A stretch of DNA of 64,000 nt, from assembly GCF_021398715.1 (NCBI RefSeq), contig NZ_CP090347.1, forward strand, positions 1,116,001 through 1,180,000, written 5' to 3'. The notes below the pieces were generated by a model. It had not been told where the DNA came from and searched no databases. It saw only the letters and a list, made by a program, of their open reading frames with translations. This document shows positions 1 to 8,429 of the stretch, in pieces. Position 1 is the first letter of the stretch. Each line of letters starts with the position of its first letter. Made by a program: the position numbers and the translations under genes. The stretch is from Microbacterium binotii (GTDB lineage: Bacteria; Actinomycetota; Actinomycetes; Actinomycetales; Microbacteriaceae).

Positions 1-1203
1 GTACGGGAAGCTGAGCCACACGTTCACCCACAGCACCGCCGCTTTCGCCAGCCAGGGGTCTCCCAGCCAGTTGATCTGGCTTCCGAAGAAGAACAGGTCG
101 TTGATGACGCCGAACTCGGCGTTGAACATGCCGCGGAACAGCAACGCGGACATGAAGGCGGGGAAGGCGTAGGGGAGGATGATGAGCGTGCGCAGGTACT
201 TGCGGGCGCGCACGCGCGGGTCGTTGAAGACGAGCGCGAAGACGAGTCCGAGGCCGAAGCTGATGACGACCGAGCCGGCCGCGAAGGCGAACGTCCAGCC
301 GGTCACCGACAGCAGCGGGCCGGCGAGCGAGGGATCGGTGAACACCCGCAGGAAGTTGTCGAAGCCCACGTTGACGTACCAGCCCGCGGGGAGCCGTGTG
401 CCGTCGTCGGCGATGAAGCTCCCGACCGTGTCGTCGGCGGTGTAGACCGTGCCGTTCACGGTGTCGGTGATGGTGCCCGCATCCGCGTCCCACACCATCG
501 TCGGTGTGTAGAGCACTCCGGTGGAACCGTCGCGGGTGCGGATCGAGCCGTCGTTGGGGTCGTCGGAGAACGGGACCCGCAGCGCCTCGATCGCGCTCTG
601 AAGCTCCTGATCGGTGATGACCTGGGTGCGGGGGATCACCGTCCACCCGTCCACGGATGCGGGCGCCTGGCCCGCGGGGGCGGTTCCGGCATCCGTCAGC
701 GGCGACTCGGCGCTGCCGACCCGGACGTCGCCGCCGTCGTTGATCGCCAGGCCGTACTCGCCGAAGCGTTCGACGACCGACAGCGGATAGGTCTCCGAGC
801 CCTCGATGCGCCGCTCGCCCTGGATGAGCGCCGCGTCCACGGCTTGCTCCTGCGACCCTGCGTGACCGGTGCCGTAGTTGGTGAAGGCGATGTAGGCCGT
901 GTAGCCGAAGACGAACACCTGGAAGACGAGCAGGAAGACGAGTCCCGGCATGAGGTACTTCAGCGGCAGGGCGCGCTTGGTGAAGTACACGATGTCGGCG
1001 GCGATCACGAGCGCCGCCGTGACGCCGAGCAGGATCCACGACTGGGCCGAGAAGGCCGAGAGGATCGCCATGATCCCGAGGGCGTTGATCAGGCCCATCA
1101 CGATGAGCTTGACGATGAACCCCCACCCGATGCCGCGCCACGAGCGGGCGTGGGACTCCCTCGGGGGCCTCGAGGGCGGGGTGAGAACCTGCGACTGCGC
1201 CAT
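1..1203 (-). CDS. Carbohydrate ABC transporter permease, MalF/GanP-like (partial)
   Basis: Channel subunit of a sugar importer in the cytoplasmic membrane. The gene starts at an ATG at 1203 and runs off the left edge, so roughly the first 400 residues are present. AGGAGA sits a few bases upstream as ribosome site. A basic cytoplasmic tail (residues 1-28) is followed by membrane spans near 30-50, 55-73 and 83-107. A hydrophilic stretch runs from about 112 to 295, and spans resume near 300. This very large external loop is typical of the MalF branch, where it contacts the binding protein. The gene lies downstream of the binding-protein gene and the GH42 gene on the same strand. A second permease (MalG/GanQ type) is expected beyond the left edge. 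Family assignment is firm; the sugar is inferred from the neighbours. Confidence 0.93.
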   Translation of the reverse strand, partial: MAQSQVLTPPSRPPRESHARSWRGIGWGFIVKLIVMGLINALGIMAILSAFSAQSWILLGVTAALVIAADIVYFTKRALPLKYLMPGLVFLLVFQVFVFGYTAYIAFTNYGTGHAGSQEQAVDAALIQGERRIEGSETYPLSVVERFGEYGLAINDGGDVRVGSAESPLTDAGTAPAGQAPASVDGWTVIPRTQVITDQELQSAIEALRVPFSDDPNDGSIRTRDGSTGVLYTPTMVWDADAGTITDTVNGTVYTADDTVGSFIADDGTRLPAGWYVNVGFDNFLRVFTDPSLAGPLLSVTGWTFAFAAGSVVISFGLGLVFALVFNDPRVRARKYLRTLIILPYAFPAFMSALLFRGMFNAEFGVINDLFFFGSQINWLGDPWLAKAAVLWVNVWLSFPY

Positions 1204-1233
1204 GTGTGTCGTCTCCTGTCGACGGCCACGAGC

Positions 1234-1257
1234 GGGGCGGGCCACAGGGCCCGCCCC
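1234..1257 (-). terminator. Intercistronic hairpin between binding protein and permease genes
   Basis: Perfect 10-bp inverted repeat (GGGGCGGGCC and its complement) with a 4-base loop, lying between the stop of the binding-protein gene and the permease start. There is no T-run. In sugar ABC operons such hairpins often stop part of the transcripts or protect the upstream message, so that more binding protein than permease is made. That role is inferred. Confidence 0.5.
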
Positions 1258-1264
1258 GTCGCGG

Positions 1265-2482
1265 TCAACCCGCGAGGGTGCCCTGAAGGTCGGTGATCAT
1301 CTTGTTCCAGGTGCCGGACGGGTCGGCGCCGCTGATGATCTGCGACTCGGCCGCGTTCCAGAAGTCCCAGACGGAGCCCATCTCGGGGATCGAGGGCATC
1401 GGCACGCCGTTCTGCGACGAGGCGAGGAAGCCCGCGATGATCGGGTCGCTCGCGACCTCCTCGGCGAGGCTGCTCCACGCCGGGATGCGGGGGTCGGCCT
1501 CGTAGAGCGCGCGCTGCGCGTCCTCCGTTCCGAGGTAGTTGACCAGGAACTCCTGGGCGAGCAGCGCGTTCTTGCTCTGCGAGCTCAGGTAGAAGCCCTG
1601 CACGCCCACGAAGGGCGCTGCCGGCTGGCCGCCCGCGGAGGGGATGGGGTTCACCGCGACGTTGACGTCGGGGAAGGAGCTGATCGCCCAGGGGCCCTGC
1701 ACCGTGTACGGCGCCTTGCCGGAGGCGAACAGCTCGTTGTTGATGTCGTAGTCGATCGTGGTCGACAGGTAGCCGGTGCCGGCGGAGCCGTTGGCGTGCA
1801 GCCACTGGGCGAACGCTTCGCCGGCCGCACCGCCCATGCCGACCTCGTTCGTGTATGAGCCGCTCGAGTCCTGCACGAAGACAGGCGCGCCGAAGGAGGT
1901 CTGGAACCCGTACATCGTGTAGCCGTCACCGGTCTCACCGGCCGTGTTGATGACGAACGGACGCTCGGTGCCCGCGGCCAGGCCCTTCTGGATCATCTCG
2001 TCCCACGAGGCGGGGGCATCGGCGCCGACGAGGTCGACGTTCTGCACCAGCGCGACCGTTTCGAGCGAGTAGGGCAGCGCGTAGAGCTGACCGTCGTAGG
2101 TCATCGCCTCGATCGCGACCGGCTCGAACTCCGACGCCTTCTCGCCGAGGTCGATCGTGTCGACGACGCCCGCCGCGACCAGTGCGCCGAGCCAGTCGTG
2201 GGAGCCGACGGTGATGTCGGGGCCCTCGCCGGTGGGCACCTGCGAGATGAAGTCGTTGCGGAGGTCCTCGAAGTTCTTCTGCACGAGGGTGACCTTCGCG
2301 CCGGTCTCGTCCTCGAATGCCTTCGCTGCCGCCGTGATGGCGGCCTCGCGCTCCTGGTCGGTCCAGATGACGAGCTCCGCCGATGAGTCGGCGGTCTGCT
2401 CGGCGGCTCCGCCGCCGGAGCAGCCGGCCAGCAGCAGCGCGGATGCGGCGGCAGCGACGCCGATTCCGATGATCTTGCGCAT
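1265..2482 (-). CDS. Sugar-binding lipoprotein of ABC transporter (GanS/MalE-like)
   Basis: Extracellular solute-binding protein, family 1, 405 residues, which captures an oligosaccharide for the adjacent permease. The N-terminus is a lipoprotein signal: basic start, hydrophobic stretch, lipobox ALLLAGC with the lipidated Cys at position 21, then a Gly/Ser linker. The mature part shows the usual features of the family, such as ELVIWTDQE at the start and repeated Trp/Tyr residues for sugar stacking. The ATG at 2482 was chosen because AAGGA lies just upstream and the signal peptide begins there; the open frame extends further upstream without a ribosome site. It lies between the GH42 gene and the MalF-like permease. 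A maltodextrin-type ligand cannot be excluded, but the GH42 neighbour favours beta-galactosides. Confidence 0.93.
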   Translation of the reverse strand: MRKIIGIGVAAAASALLLAGCSGGGAAEQTADSSAELVIWTDQEREAAITAAAKAFEDETGAKVTLVQKNFEDLRNDFISQVPTGEGPDITVGSHDWLGALVAAGVVDTIDLGEKASEFEPVAIEAMTYDGQLYALPYSLETVALVQNVDLVGADAPASWDEMIQKGLAAGTERPFVINTAGETGDGYTMYGFQTSFGAPVFVQDSSGSYTNEVGMGGAAGEAFAQWLHANGSAGTGYLSTTIDYDINNELFASGKAPYTVQGPWAISSFPDVNVAVNPIPSAGGQPAAPFVGVQGFYLSSQSKNALLAQEFLVNYLGTEDAQRALYEADPRIPAWSSLAEEVASDPIIAGFLASSQNGVPMPSIPEMGSVWDFWNAAESQIISGADPSGTWNKMITDLQGTLAG

Positions 2483-2559
2483 GTGACGTGTTCCTTTCAG
2501 AACGGTGGTCGAGGATGCGCGCCTTCGTCGACGTCGCATCGTCACGACCGGATGGGGAA

Positions 2560-2581
2560 GCGTCCGCCCGTTGACGGACGC
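2560..2581 (-). other. Possible hairpin between GH42 and binding-protein genes
   Basis: A 7-bp inverted repeat (GCGTCCG and CGGACGC, 8-base loop) lies in the 121-bp gap between the two genes. It could stabilise or attenuate the polycistronic message. There is no T-run, and a short GC-rich repeat may also arise by chance. Confidence 0.3.
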
Positions 2582-2603
2582 CGAGGTTCGGGGGAGTCGC
2601 GGG

Positions 2604-4625
2604 TCAGCGACCACCCCCGCGGGTCGGAGGGGTGCGAACGACGGCGACGCCGCCGGCGGAGACGACCGTCTCGTGGTCGGAGGCGTTCCCGGTGAGCAGG
2701 TCCGTGCCGGCGACGGGGGCGGCGAGGGCTTTGTCCGAGTGGTTGACGAGCACGACGTAGTCGGCGTCGTCGCCGTGACGGGTCACGGTCTCCAGGCCTG
2801 CCGGGAGACCGGCGGGGGTGAGCCCGGCATCGGCGTACACCTGCGTGAGGATCGCGGCGAGCCCCGCCGCATCCGGCCTCGTGCTGACGTACCAGCCGAC
2901 ACCCGCGCCGTGCGGGTTCCGCGTGACGGCGGGGGCGTCGTCGGCGGGCCCGCCGACGTAGCGTGCGCGCACCTCGGCGCCGTCGACGCGGAGGTCTTCG
3001 CTCCACTGATCGATCGTCAGACGGTCGCCGTCGAGATCGATCGCGGCGGTGTCGCCCTCGCGCAGGGGGAGGAACTCCTCGACTCGCACGCCGAGTGCCT
3101 CGGCCAGCGGCGCGAGGTACCCGCCCTCGTGGACCGCGTCGTTCTCGTCGACGACCGCGGAGAAGTAGGAGACGAGCAGCGTGCCGCCGGCGGCGACATA
3201 CGCGGTGAGGTTGGCTGCATCCTTCGTCGTGAGCAGGTACTGCGCGGGGGCGAGGACGAGCGAGTACGAGGAGAGATCCTGGCCGGGCAGGGCGAAGTCC
3301 ACCGTGATGCCGTCGCGCCAGAGCTGCGTGTAGTACGCGCGCACCCGCTCGTCGTGGTCGAGGAGATCCGACGGGCGCCATTCGAGATCCTGCGCCCAGA
3401 ACGACTCGAAGTCCCAGAGGATGGCGACGTCGGAGTTCACGCGGGAGCCGCGTACCTCGGCGAGGGCGGCGAGGTCGGAGCCGAGGGCGGTGACCTCGCG
3501 GAACACGCGGGAGTCGGTGCCGGCGTGCGGCAGCATCGCGGAGTGGAACTTCTCGGCGCCGGAGCGCGAGGCGCGCCACTGGAAGAAGAGGATCGCGTCC
3601 GCCCCGCGTCCGAGGTGGGTGAGGGAGTTGCGCGCCATCTCACCCGGGCGCTTCGCGACGTTCTGCGGCTGCCAGTTGACGGCGGACGTCGAGTGCTCCA
3701 TGAGGATCCACGGCTTGCCGCCGCCCACGGAGCGGCTGAGATCCGCCGCGATCGCGAGGCCGATCTCGCCCTCGCGGTCGGGCGCCCAGAGGTAGTGGTC
3801 GTCCGAGACGATGTCGACCTCGCGCCCCCACGCCCACAGGTCCGTCGTCTGGCTCTGGTTCGCCATGAAGTTCGTCGTGATCGGCTGGTCGGCGTACTGC
3901 CGGAGGGCGTCGCGCTCGGCGATGAAGCAGGCGCGGAGCTGGTGGTCGGTGAAGCGCGCGAAGTCGAGCCGCTGCGCGGGGTTCACCACGGAGGGCGCCG
4001 CGGCGGGCGCCCCCACGTGCTCCCACTCGCCGTAGTGCTGACCCCAGAAGGCGGTTCCCCACGCGGCGTTCAGCGCGTCGAGGCTGCCGTAGCGTTCACG
4101 CAGCCAGAGTCGCCAGGCGGCGACCGCGTGATCCGAGTAGTCCTCGCCGACGGGCACGCCGTACTCGTTGTGGACGTGCCACATGACCACGGCGGGGTGT
4201 GCGGCGTACCGGCGGGCGAGCTCGGTCGCGATGCGCACCGAGGCCTCGCGGTAGGCGGGGGCGGAGTGCGACGCCATCCCGCGCGAGCCGAAGCCCATCG
4301 TGGTGCCCTCGCGGGTCACGACGCGCGCGTCCGGGTGGTTCGCGAAGAACCATGCCGGCGGCGAGGCGGTGGGAGTGCCCAGATCGACGCGGATCCCGTT
4401 CGCGTGCAGGAGGTCGAGGAGCTCGTCCATCCAGGAGAAGTCGAAGACGCCCTCCGCGGTCTCGATCAGACTCCACGAGAAGATGCCGACGCTGACGAGA
4501 TTGACCCCCGCCTCGCGCATGAGCGCGACGTCGTCGTGCCAGATCTCGACGGGCCATTGCTCCGGGTTGTAATCGCCGCCGTACGCGATTCCGTCCAGCT
4601 GCGGCCAGGGTGAGCTCTGGGTCAT
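2604..4625 (-). CDS. Beta-galactosidase, glycoside hydrolase family 42
   Basis: Cytoplasmic retaining beta-galactosidase of 673 residues, the usual GH42 length. It hydrolyses terminal beta-galactose from imported oligosaccharides. The N-terminal TIM barrel opens with GGDYNPEQWP. The acid/base is E154 in HVHNEYG, and the nucleophile is E310 in WILMEHST. A Rossmann-like trimerisation domain (about 390-610) and a small C-terminal beta domain follow. No signal peptide is present, so substrate must be imported, which fits the downstream binding protein and permease. The ATG at 4625 follows a GGAG. Its promoter overlaps an 18-bp operator shared with the divergent LacI-type regulator. The closest functional model is GanA, which degrades galactan oligosaccharides, but lactose or galacto-oligosaccharides are possible. 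Confidence 0.95.
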   Translation of the reverse strand: MTQSSPWPQLDGIAYGGDYNPEQWPVEIWHDDVALMREAGVNLVSVGIFSWSLIETAEGVFDFSWMDELLDLLHANGIRVDLGTPTASPPAWFFANHPDARVVTREGTTMGFGSRGMASHSAPAYREASVRIATELARRYAAHPAVVMWHVHNEYGVPVGEDYSDHAVAAWRLWLRERYGSLDALNAAWGTAFWGQHYGEWEHVGAPAAAPSVVNPAQRLDFARFTDHQLRACFIAERDALRQYADQPITTNFMANQSQTTDLWAWGREVDIVSDDHYLWAPDREGEIGLAIAADLSRSVGGGKPWILMEHSTSAVNWQPQNVAKRPGEMARNSLTHLGRGADAILFFQWRASRSGAEKFHSAMLPHAGTDSRVFREVTALGSDLAALAEVRGSRVNSDVAILWDFESFWAQDLEWRPSDLLDHDERVRAYYTQLWRDGITVDFALPGQDLSSYSLVLAPAQYLLTTKDAANLTAYVAAGGTLLVSYFSAVVDENDAVHEGGYLAPLAEALGVRVEEFLPLREGDTAAIDLDGDRLTIDQWSEDLRVDGAEVRARYVGGPADDAPAVTRNPHGAGVGWYVSTRPDAAGLAAILTQVYADAGLTPAGLPAGLETVTRHGDDADYVVLVNHSDKALAAPVAGTDLLTGNASDHETVVSAGGVAVVRTPPTRGGGR

Positions 4626-4668
4626 GACGCTCCGTCGGGTCGAGGGTGGTCGGTCCCGGCCAGGTGCG

Positions 4669-4686
4669 ACTGGGACCGGTCACAGT
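4669..4686. promoter_or_regulatory. LacI-family operator, copy 1
   Basis: ACTGGGACCGGTCACAGT is a near-perfect palindrome (two mismatched positions) centred on CG, the normal form of LacI-family operators. It is the exact reverse complement of the site at 4737-4754 and lies over the predicted start of transcription of the GH42 operon. Confidence 0.8.
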
Positions 4687-4713
4687 CTGCGCAGCCACGA
4701 TCGGGGCGATCAA
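4684..4713 (-). promoter_or_regulatory. Candidate promoter of the GH42 operon
   Basis: On the minus strand, TTGATC (4713-4708) and CAGACT (4689-4684) are separated by 18 bp. The predicted transcription start, near 4677, falls at the centre of the operator at 4669-4686, as expected for a repressor that blocks initiation. Confidence 0.45.
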
Positions 4714-4736
4714 GCCCGTGACCCGTTCGTTATCAA

Positions 4737-4754
4737 ACTGTGACCGGTCCCAGT
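4737..4754. promoter_or_regulatory. LacI-family operator, copy 2
   Basis: ACTGTGACCGGTCCCAGT is the exact reverse complement of the first operator. Its centre lies 68 bp from that of copy 1. It is about 50 bp upstream of the probable start of the regulator gene. Two operators allow one tetramer, or two dimers, to control both divergent transcripts. Confidence 0.8.
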
Positions 4755-4794
4755 TTCCTCGGCACGTCGCGTCACCGCCGCGCAGGGCAGGCGA

Positions 4795-4800
4795 TAGAGT
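4795..4800 (+). promoter_or_regulatory. -10 element of the LacI-type regulator, leaderless
   Basis: TAGAGT ends six bases before the GTG start at 4807, and no ribosome site precedes the GTG. Transcription would begin at or next to the start codon. Confidence 0.5.
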
Positions 4801-4806
4801 CCTCGC

Positions 4807-5823
4807 GTGGAAGACACGACCATCGCCCGGCGCCGCCCCACCATCCGGGACGTCGCCGCCGCCGCCGGCGTCTCGCGCGGCACGGTCTCCCGCGTGATCA
4901 ACGGCGGGCACTGGGTGTCGCCCGACGCCCGCACGGCCGTCGAGGAGGCGATCCGGCGCACCGGATACACGGCCAACCACGCCGCTCGCTCGCTCGCGAC
5001 CGGACGCGCCGGCTCCCTGGCGTTCCTGCTGACCGAGCCGCAGCATCTGCTGTTCGCCGACCCCAACTTCTCGCTGCTGCTGCGCGGCGCCGCGGAGGCC
5101 CTGTCCCAGCGGTCGATGACCCTCGTGCTGCTGGTCGCCGGCACTCCGGAGGAGCGTGCCAACGTGGCGCACTTCGTCAGCGCGGGGCACGTCGACGGCG
5201 TTCTGCTCATCTCCTCGCACGAGGCCGACCCGCTGCTCGACTCCCTCCTGGATGCGGGCGTCCCCACCGTCTCGTGCGGGCTCCCACTCGGGCACCAGGG
5301 CGACCTCGCCGCGGTCGCGGTCGACGAGGAGGGCTCTGCGCGCGTGATGACCCGCCACCTCCTCGATCGGGGACACCGGCGCATCGCGATGATCGCCGGT
5401 CCCGACGACACCCCGGGCGGACGCTACCGGCTCGTGGGCTTCCGGGAGGAGCTGGGTGAGGCGTTCGACCCCGACCTCGTCGAGCACGGCGACTACAGCC
5501 GCGAATCGGGCGCCCTCGCCATGTCGCGACTGCTCGAGCGCACCCGCGACATCGACGCCGTGTTCGCCGCATCCGACATGATGGCCGCCGGCGCTGTCGT
5601 GGCGCTGCGTCGCGCCGGTCTTCGCGTGCCCGAGGACGTCGCGGTGGCGGGCTTCGACGACTCCGGACTCGCCGCCGCGCACGAGCCCCCGCTGACCACC
5701 ATGCGCCAGCCTTGGGACCGCATCAGCGCCGAGATGGTCACGCTGCTGCTCGAGGTGATCGAGGGCGAGCCGCGGCGCAGCATCACCCTGCCGACCGAGC
5801 TGGTCGTTCGAGACAGCGCCTGA
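4807..5823 (+). CDS. LacI-family transcriptional regulator (GanR-like)
   Basis: Sugar-responsive repressor of 338 residues. The N-terminal LacI helix-turn-helix runs from about residue 12 (TIRDVAAAAGVSRGTVSRVI), followed by the hinge with SLATGRAG. A periplasmic-binding-protein-like effector domain fills the rest, with the family signature DMMAAGAVVALRRAG in the C-terminal half. The start is GTG at 4807. It is transcribed divergently from the GH42 gene, and the 180-bp gap holds two matching palindromes of LacI type. It probably represses the beta-galactoside operon and itself. A galactose-containing ligand is inferred from context only. Confidence 0.93.
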   Translation: MEDTTIARRRPTIRDVAAAAGVSRGTVSRVINGGHWVSPDARTAVEEAIRRTGYTANHAARSLATGRAGSLAFLLTEPQHLLFADPNFSLLLRGAAEALSQRSMTLVLLVAGTPEERANVAHFVSAGHVDGVLLISSHEADPLLDSLLDAGVPTVSCGLPLGHQGDLAAVAVDEEGSARVMTRHLLDRGHRRIAMIAGPDDTPGGRYRLVGFREELGEAFDPDLVEHGDYSRESGALAMSRLLERTRDIDAVFAASDMMAAGAVVALRRAGLRVPEDVAVAGFDDSGLAAAHEPPLTTMRQPWDRISAEMVTLLLEVIEGEPRRSITLPTELVVRDSA

Positions 5824-5838
5824 GCAGACCCGTCACAG

Positions 5839-5863
5839 GGCGGCGGGCCCCTCAGGCGCCGCC
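5839..5863 (+). terminator. Hairpin after the LacI-type regulator gene
   Basis: GGCGGCG and CGCCGCC form a 7-bp stem around an 11-base loop, 16 bp after the stop codon and immediately before the metG -10 element. It probably ends the regulator transcript. No T-run follows. Confidence 0.4.
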
Positions 5864-5869
5864 TAGAAT
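5864..5869 (+). promoter_or_regulatory. -10 element of metG, leaderless
   Basis: TAGAAT ends six bases before the GTG at 5876, with no ribosome site in between. Confidence 0.55.
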
Positions 5870-5875
5870 CTACGG

Positions 5876-7447
5876 GTGAGCAACGGCCGTTCCTTCTACA
5901 TCACGACGCCGATCTACTACCCGAGCGATGTCCCGCACATCGGTCACGGGTACACGACGGTCGCCGTGGATACGCTCGCGCGCTGGCACCGCCAGTCGGG
6001 GGACGACACCTGGATGCTGACGGGCACCGACGAGCACGGGCAGAAGATGCTCCGCGCGGCCGCGGCCAACGGCGTCACGCCGCAGGAGTGGGTCGACAAG
6101 CTCGTGAGCGAAGCCTGGTTCCCGCTGCTGGAGAGCCTCGACGTCGCGAACGACGACTTCATCCGCACGACCCAGGAGCGCCACGAAGAGGGCGTCAAGC
6201 GTTTCGTGCAGGCCATCTACGACCGCGGGTACATCTACGCGGGCGAGTACGAGGCGCTGTACTGCGTGGGCTGCGAGGAGTTCAAGCCGGAGTCCGAGAT
6301 CCTCGACGGCACGGGGGCGTTCGAGGGTCTCAAGGTCTGCGCGATCCACTCGAAGCCGCTCGAGCTGCTGCAGGAGAAGAACTACTTCTTCAAGCTGAGC
6401 GAGTTCGCGGAGCCTCTGCTGAAGCTCTACAAGGAGAACCCCGACTTCATCCGTCCCGAGTCGGCGCGCAATGAGGTCGTCTCCTTCGTGCGCTCGGGCC
6501 TGAAGGACCTCTCGATCTCCCGGTCGGCGTTCGATTGGGGCATCCAGGTGCCGTGGGACCCGCAGCACGTGATCTACGTCTGGGTCGACGCGCTGCTCAA
6601 CTACGCGACGGCCATCGGCTACGGCGTCGACGGGGAGGACTTCGAACGCCGCTGGCCCGCGTACCACGTGGTCGGCAAGGACATCCTGCGCTTCCACGCC
6701 GTCATCTGGCCGGCGATGCTGATGGCCGCGGGTCTCGAGGTGCCGCGTGGCGTCTTCGCCCACGGCTGGCTCCTCGTGGGCGGCGAGAAGATGTCGAAGT
6801 CGAAGCTCACCGGTATCGCGCCCACCGAGATCACCGACGTGTTCGGGTCGGACGCCTACCGCTTCTACTTCCTCTCCGCGATCGCCTTCGGGCAGGACGG
6901 CTCGTTCTCCTGGGAGGACTTGTCGGCGCGCTACCAGGCCGAGCTCGCGAACGGCTTCGGCAACCTCGCCTCGCGTACGGTCGCGATGATCGAGCGCTAC
7001 TTCGAGGCGATCGTGCCGCCGGCCGCGACGTACACCGACGCGGATCTGGCCATCCAGCAGACCGTGGCGGATGCGGCCGCATCCGCCGACGCGGCGATGG
7101 AACGTTTCCGCATCGACGAGGCGATCGCATCCATCTGGACGATCGTCGACGCACTCAACGGGTACATCACCGAGAACGAGCCGTGGGCGCTCGCAAAGGA
7201 TCCGGAGCAGGCCGGGCGCCTGGGCACCGTGCTCTACACGGCGGCCGAAGGACTGCGCGCGCTTGCCGTGCTGCTGTCGCCGGTCATGCCCGTCGCGACC
7301 GAGAAGCTGTGGGTCGCCCTCGGGGCGGCCGAGTCCCTCGGGCGGCTGCAGGACCAGCCCCTGCGCGAGGCCGGGGTCTGGGGCGCGCTGCGACCCGGGA
7401 CGAGCGTCAACGGGCTCTCGCCGCTGTTCCCTCGCGTCGAGCAGTGA
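5876..7447 (+). CDS. metG: Methionyl-tRNA synthetase
   Basis: Charges tRNA-Met and initiator tRNA with methionine. The protein has 523 residues and is of the shorter type, without the C-terminal dimerisation domain of E. coli MetG. The class I signatures are HIGH at residues 21-24 and KMSKS at about 305-309. The region CVGCEEFKPESEI is the connective-peptide knuckle with one Cys pair. An alpha-helical anticodon-binding domain occupies about 370-500. The GTG at 5876 opens directly into the Rossmann fold (SFYITTPIYY), so a longer start is unlikely. The gene is followed after 4 bp by tatD, the normal order in actinobacteria. Confidence 0.97.
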   Translation: MSNGRSFYITTPIYYPSDVPHIGHGYTTVAVDTLARWHRQSGDDTWMLTGTDEHGQKMLRAAAANGVTPQEWVDKLVSEAWFPLLESLDVANDDFIRTTQERHEEGVKRFVQAIYDRGYIYAGEYEALYCVGCEEFKPESEILDGTGAFEGLKVCAIHSKPLELLQEKNYFFKLSEFAEPLLKLYKENPDFIRPESARNEVVSFVRSGLKDLSISRSAFDWGIQVPWDPQHVIYVWVDALLNYATAIGYGVDGEDFERRWPAYHVVGKDILRFHAVIWPAMLMAAGLEVPRGVFAHGWLLVGGEKMSKSKLTGIAPTEITDVFGSDAYRFYFLSAIAFGQDGSFSWEDLSARYQAELANGFGNLASRTVAMIERYFEAIVPPAATYTDADLAIQQTVADAAASADAAMERFRIDEAIASIWTIVDALNGYITENEPWALAKDPEQAGRLGTVLYTAAEGLRALAVLLSPVMPVATEKLWVALGAAESLGRLQDQPLREAGVWGALRPGTSVNGLSPLFPRVEQ

Positions 7448-7451
7448 CCCG

Positions 7452-8330
7452 ATGAGCGATCCCAGCCAGTACGTGCGCCAGCGCGAGAAGGGCAGCCGCG
7501 ACGTCAGCTACCCGCCGTCGCCGGAGCCCCTGGGCGTCGCGCTCTACGACAACCACTGCCACCTGGAGATCCAGGACGGCGACGAGGCGATGTCGCTGGA
7601 CGAACAGCTCGAGCGCGCCGCATCCGTCGGCATCGCCGGGGTGGTGCAGGCCGGCGGCGACATCGAGTCGAGCCGCTGGTCGGCGTGGGCGGCCGCCTCG
7701 CATCCGCGGGTGCTGGCCGCTGTCGCGATCCACCCGAACGAGGCACCCGCCTACGCGGCGGCGGGGCGGCTCGGAGAGGCCATCGCCGTGATCGACGAGC
7801 TCGCGGCCCAGCCGCGCGTGCGCGCGATCGGGGAGACGGGTCTGGACTTCTTCCGGACCGAGTCCGAGGGGCTGGCAGCGCAGCACGAGAGCTTCGAGGC
7901 GCACATCGCGCTCGCGAAGAAGCACGGCATCGCGATGCAGATCCACGACCGTGACGCGCACGAGGCGGTGCTCGAGACGCTTGCGCGCGTGGGTGCGCCC
8001 GAGCGCACGGTGTTCCACTGCTTCTCCGGCGACGCCGACATGGCGCGGATCGCGGCGGAGCGCGGCTACCGCCTGTCCTTCGCGGGCAACATCACCTTCA
8101 AGAACGCGCAGAACCTGCGCGATGCGCTCGCCGTGACGCCGTTGGAGCACATCCTCGTCGAGACCGACGCGCCGTTTCTCACCCCCACTCCCTACCGAGG
8201 GCGTCCCAACGCGCCCTACCTCGTGCCGGTGACGGTGCGGTTCATGGCCGCGGAGCTGCACATGGACGCCGACGAGCTGGCCGCGCAGCTGGCCGCCAAC
8301 ACGCTCGCCGTCTACGGCTCCTTCGACTGA
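7452..8330 (+). CDS. tatD: TatD-family metal-dependent deoxyribonuclease
   Basis: Cytoplasmic metal-dependent hydrolase of 292 residues, a TIM-barrel 3'-5' exonuclease linked to DNA repair. The metal ligands are visible in order: HCHLE (two His of the first strand), GETGLDFFR (Glu), QIHDRD (His), FHCFSG (His) and VETDAPFLTP (Asp). The N-terminal 30 residues are a polar extension. The ATG at 7452 is 4 bp after the metG stop, so the two genes are probably one transcript. In many actinobacteria rpfB follows; here a sugar transporter on the opposite strand comes next. Confidence 0.93.
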   Translation: MSDPSQYVRQREKGSRDVSYPPSPEPLGVALYDNHCHLEIQDGDEAMSLDEQLERAASVGIAGVVQAGGDIESSRWSAWAAASHPRVLAAVAIHPNEAPAYAAAGRLGEAIAVIDELAAQPRVRAIGETGLDFFRTESEGLAAQHESFEAHIALAKKHGIAMQIHDRDAHEAVLETLARVGAPERTVFHCFSGDADMARIAAERGYRLSFAGNITFKNAQNLRDALAVTPLEHILVETDAPFLTPTPYRGRPNAPYLVPVTVRFMAAELHMDADELAAQLAANTLAVYGSFD

Positions 8331-8351
8331 CGGCGCGCCGCATCCGCATCG

Positions 8352-8414
8352 CAGGAATAATCCCCCCTGCAGGATGATCTGTCTCTGATCGTCCTGCAGG
8401 GGGGATTTCTCCTG
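8352..8414. repeat. 63-bp palindromic intergenic repeat, copy 1
   Basis: Long inverted repeat with outer blocks CAGGAATAATCCC and GGGATTTCTCCTG and inner blocks CAGGA and TCCTG. It lies between convergent genes (tatD and a 38-codon gene) and can act as a two-way terminator. Copies 2 and 3 are at 40929-40991 and 47759-47822. Confidence 0.85.
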
Positions 8415-8429
8415 TTGGAGGGATGCGGC

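Noticed and set aside
2505-4613. A 702-codon open frame on the plus strand, antisense to the GH42 gene
   Set aside because: It arises from GC-rich third positions of the real gene; its composition is Arg/Gly/Val-rich without any domain, and the opposite strand encodes a complete GH42 enzyme.
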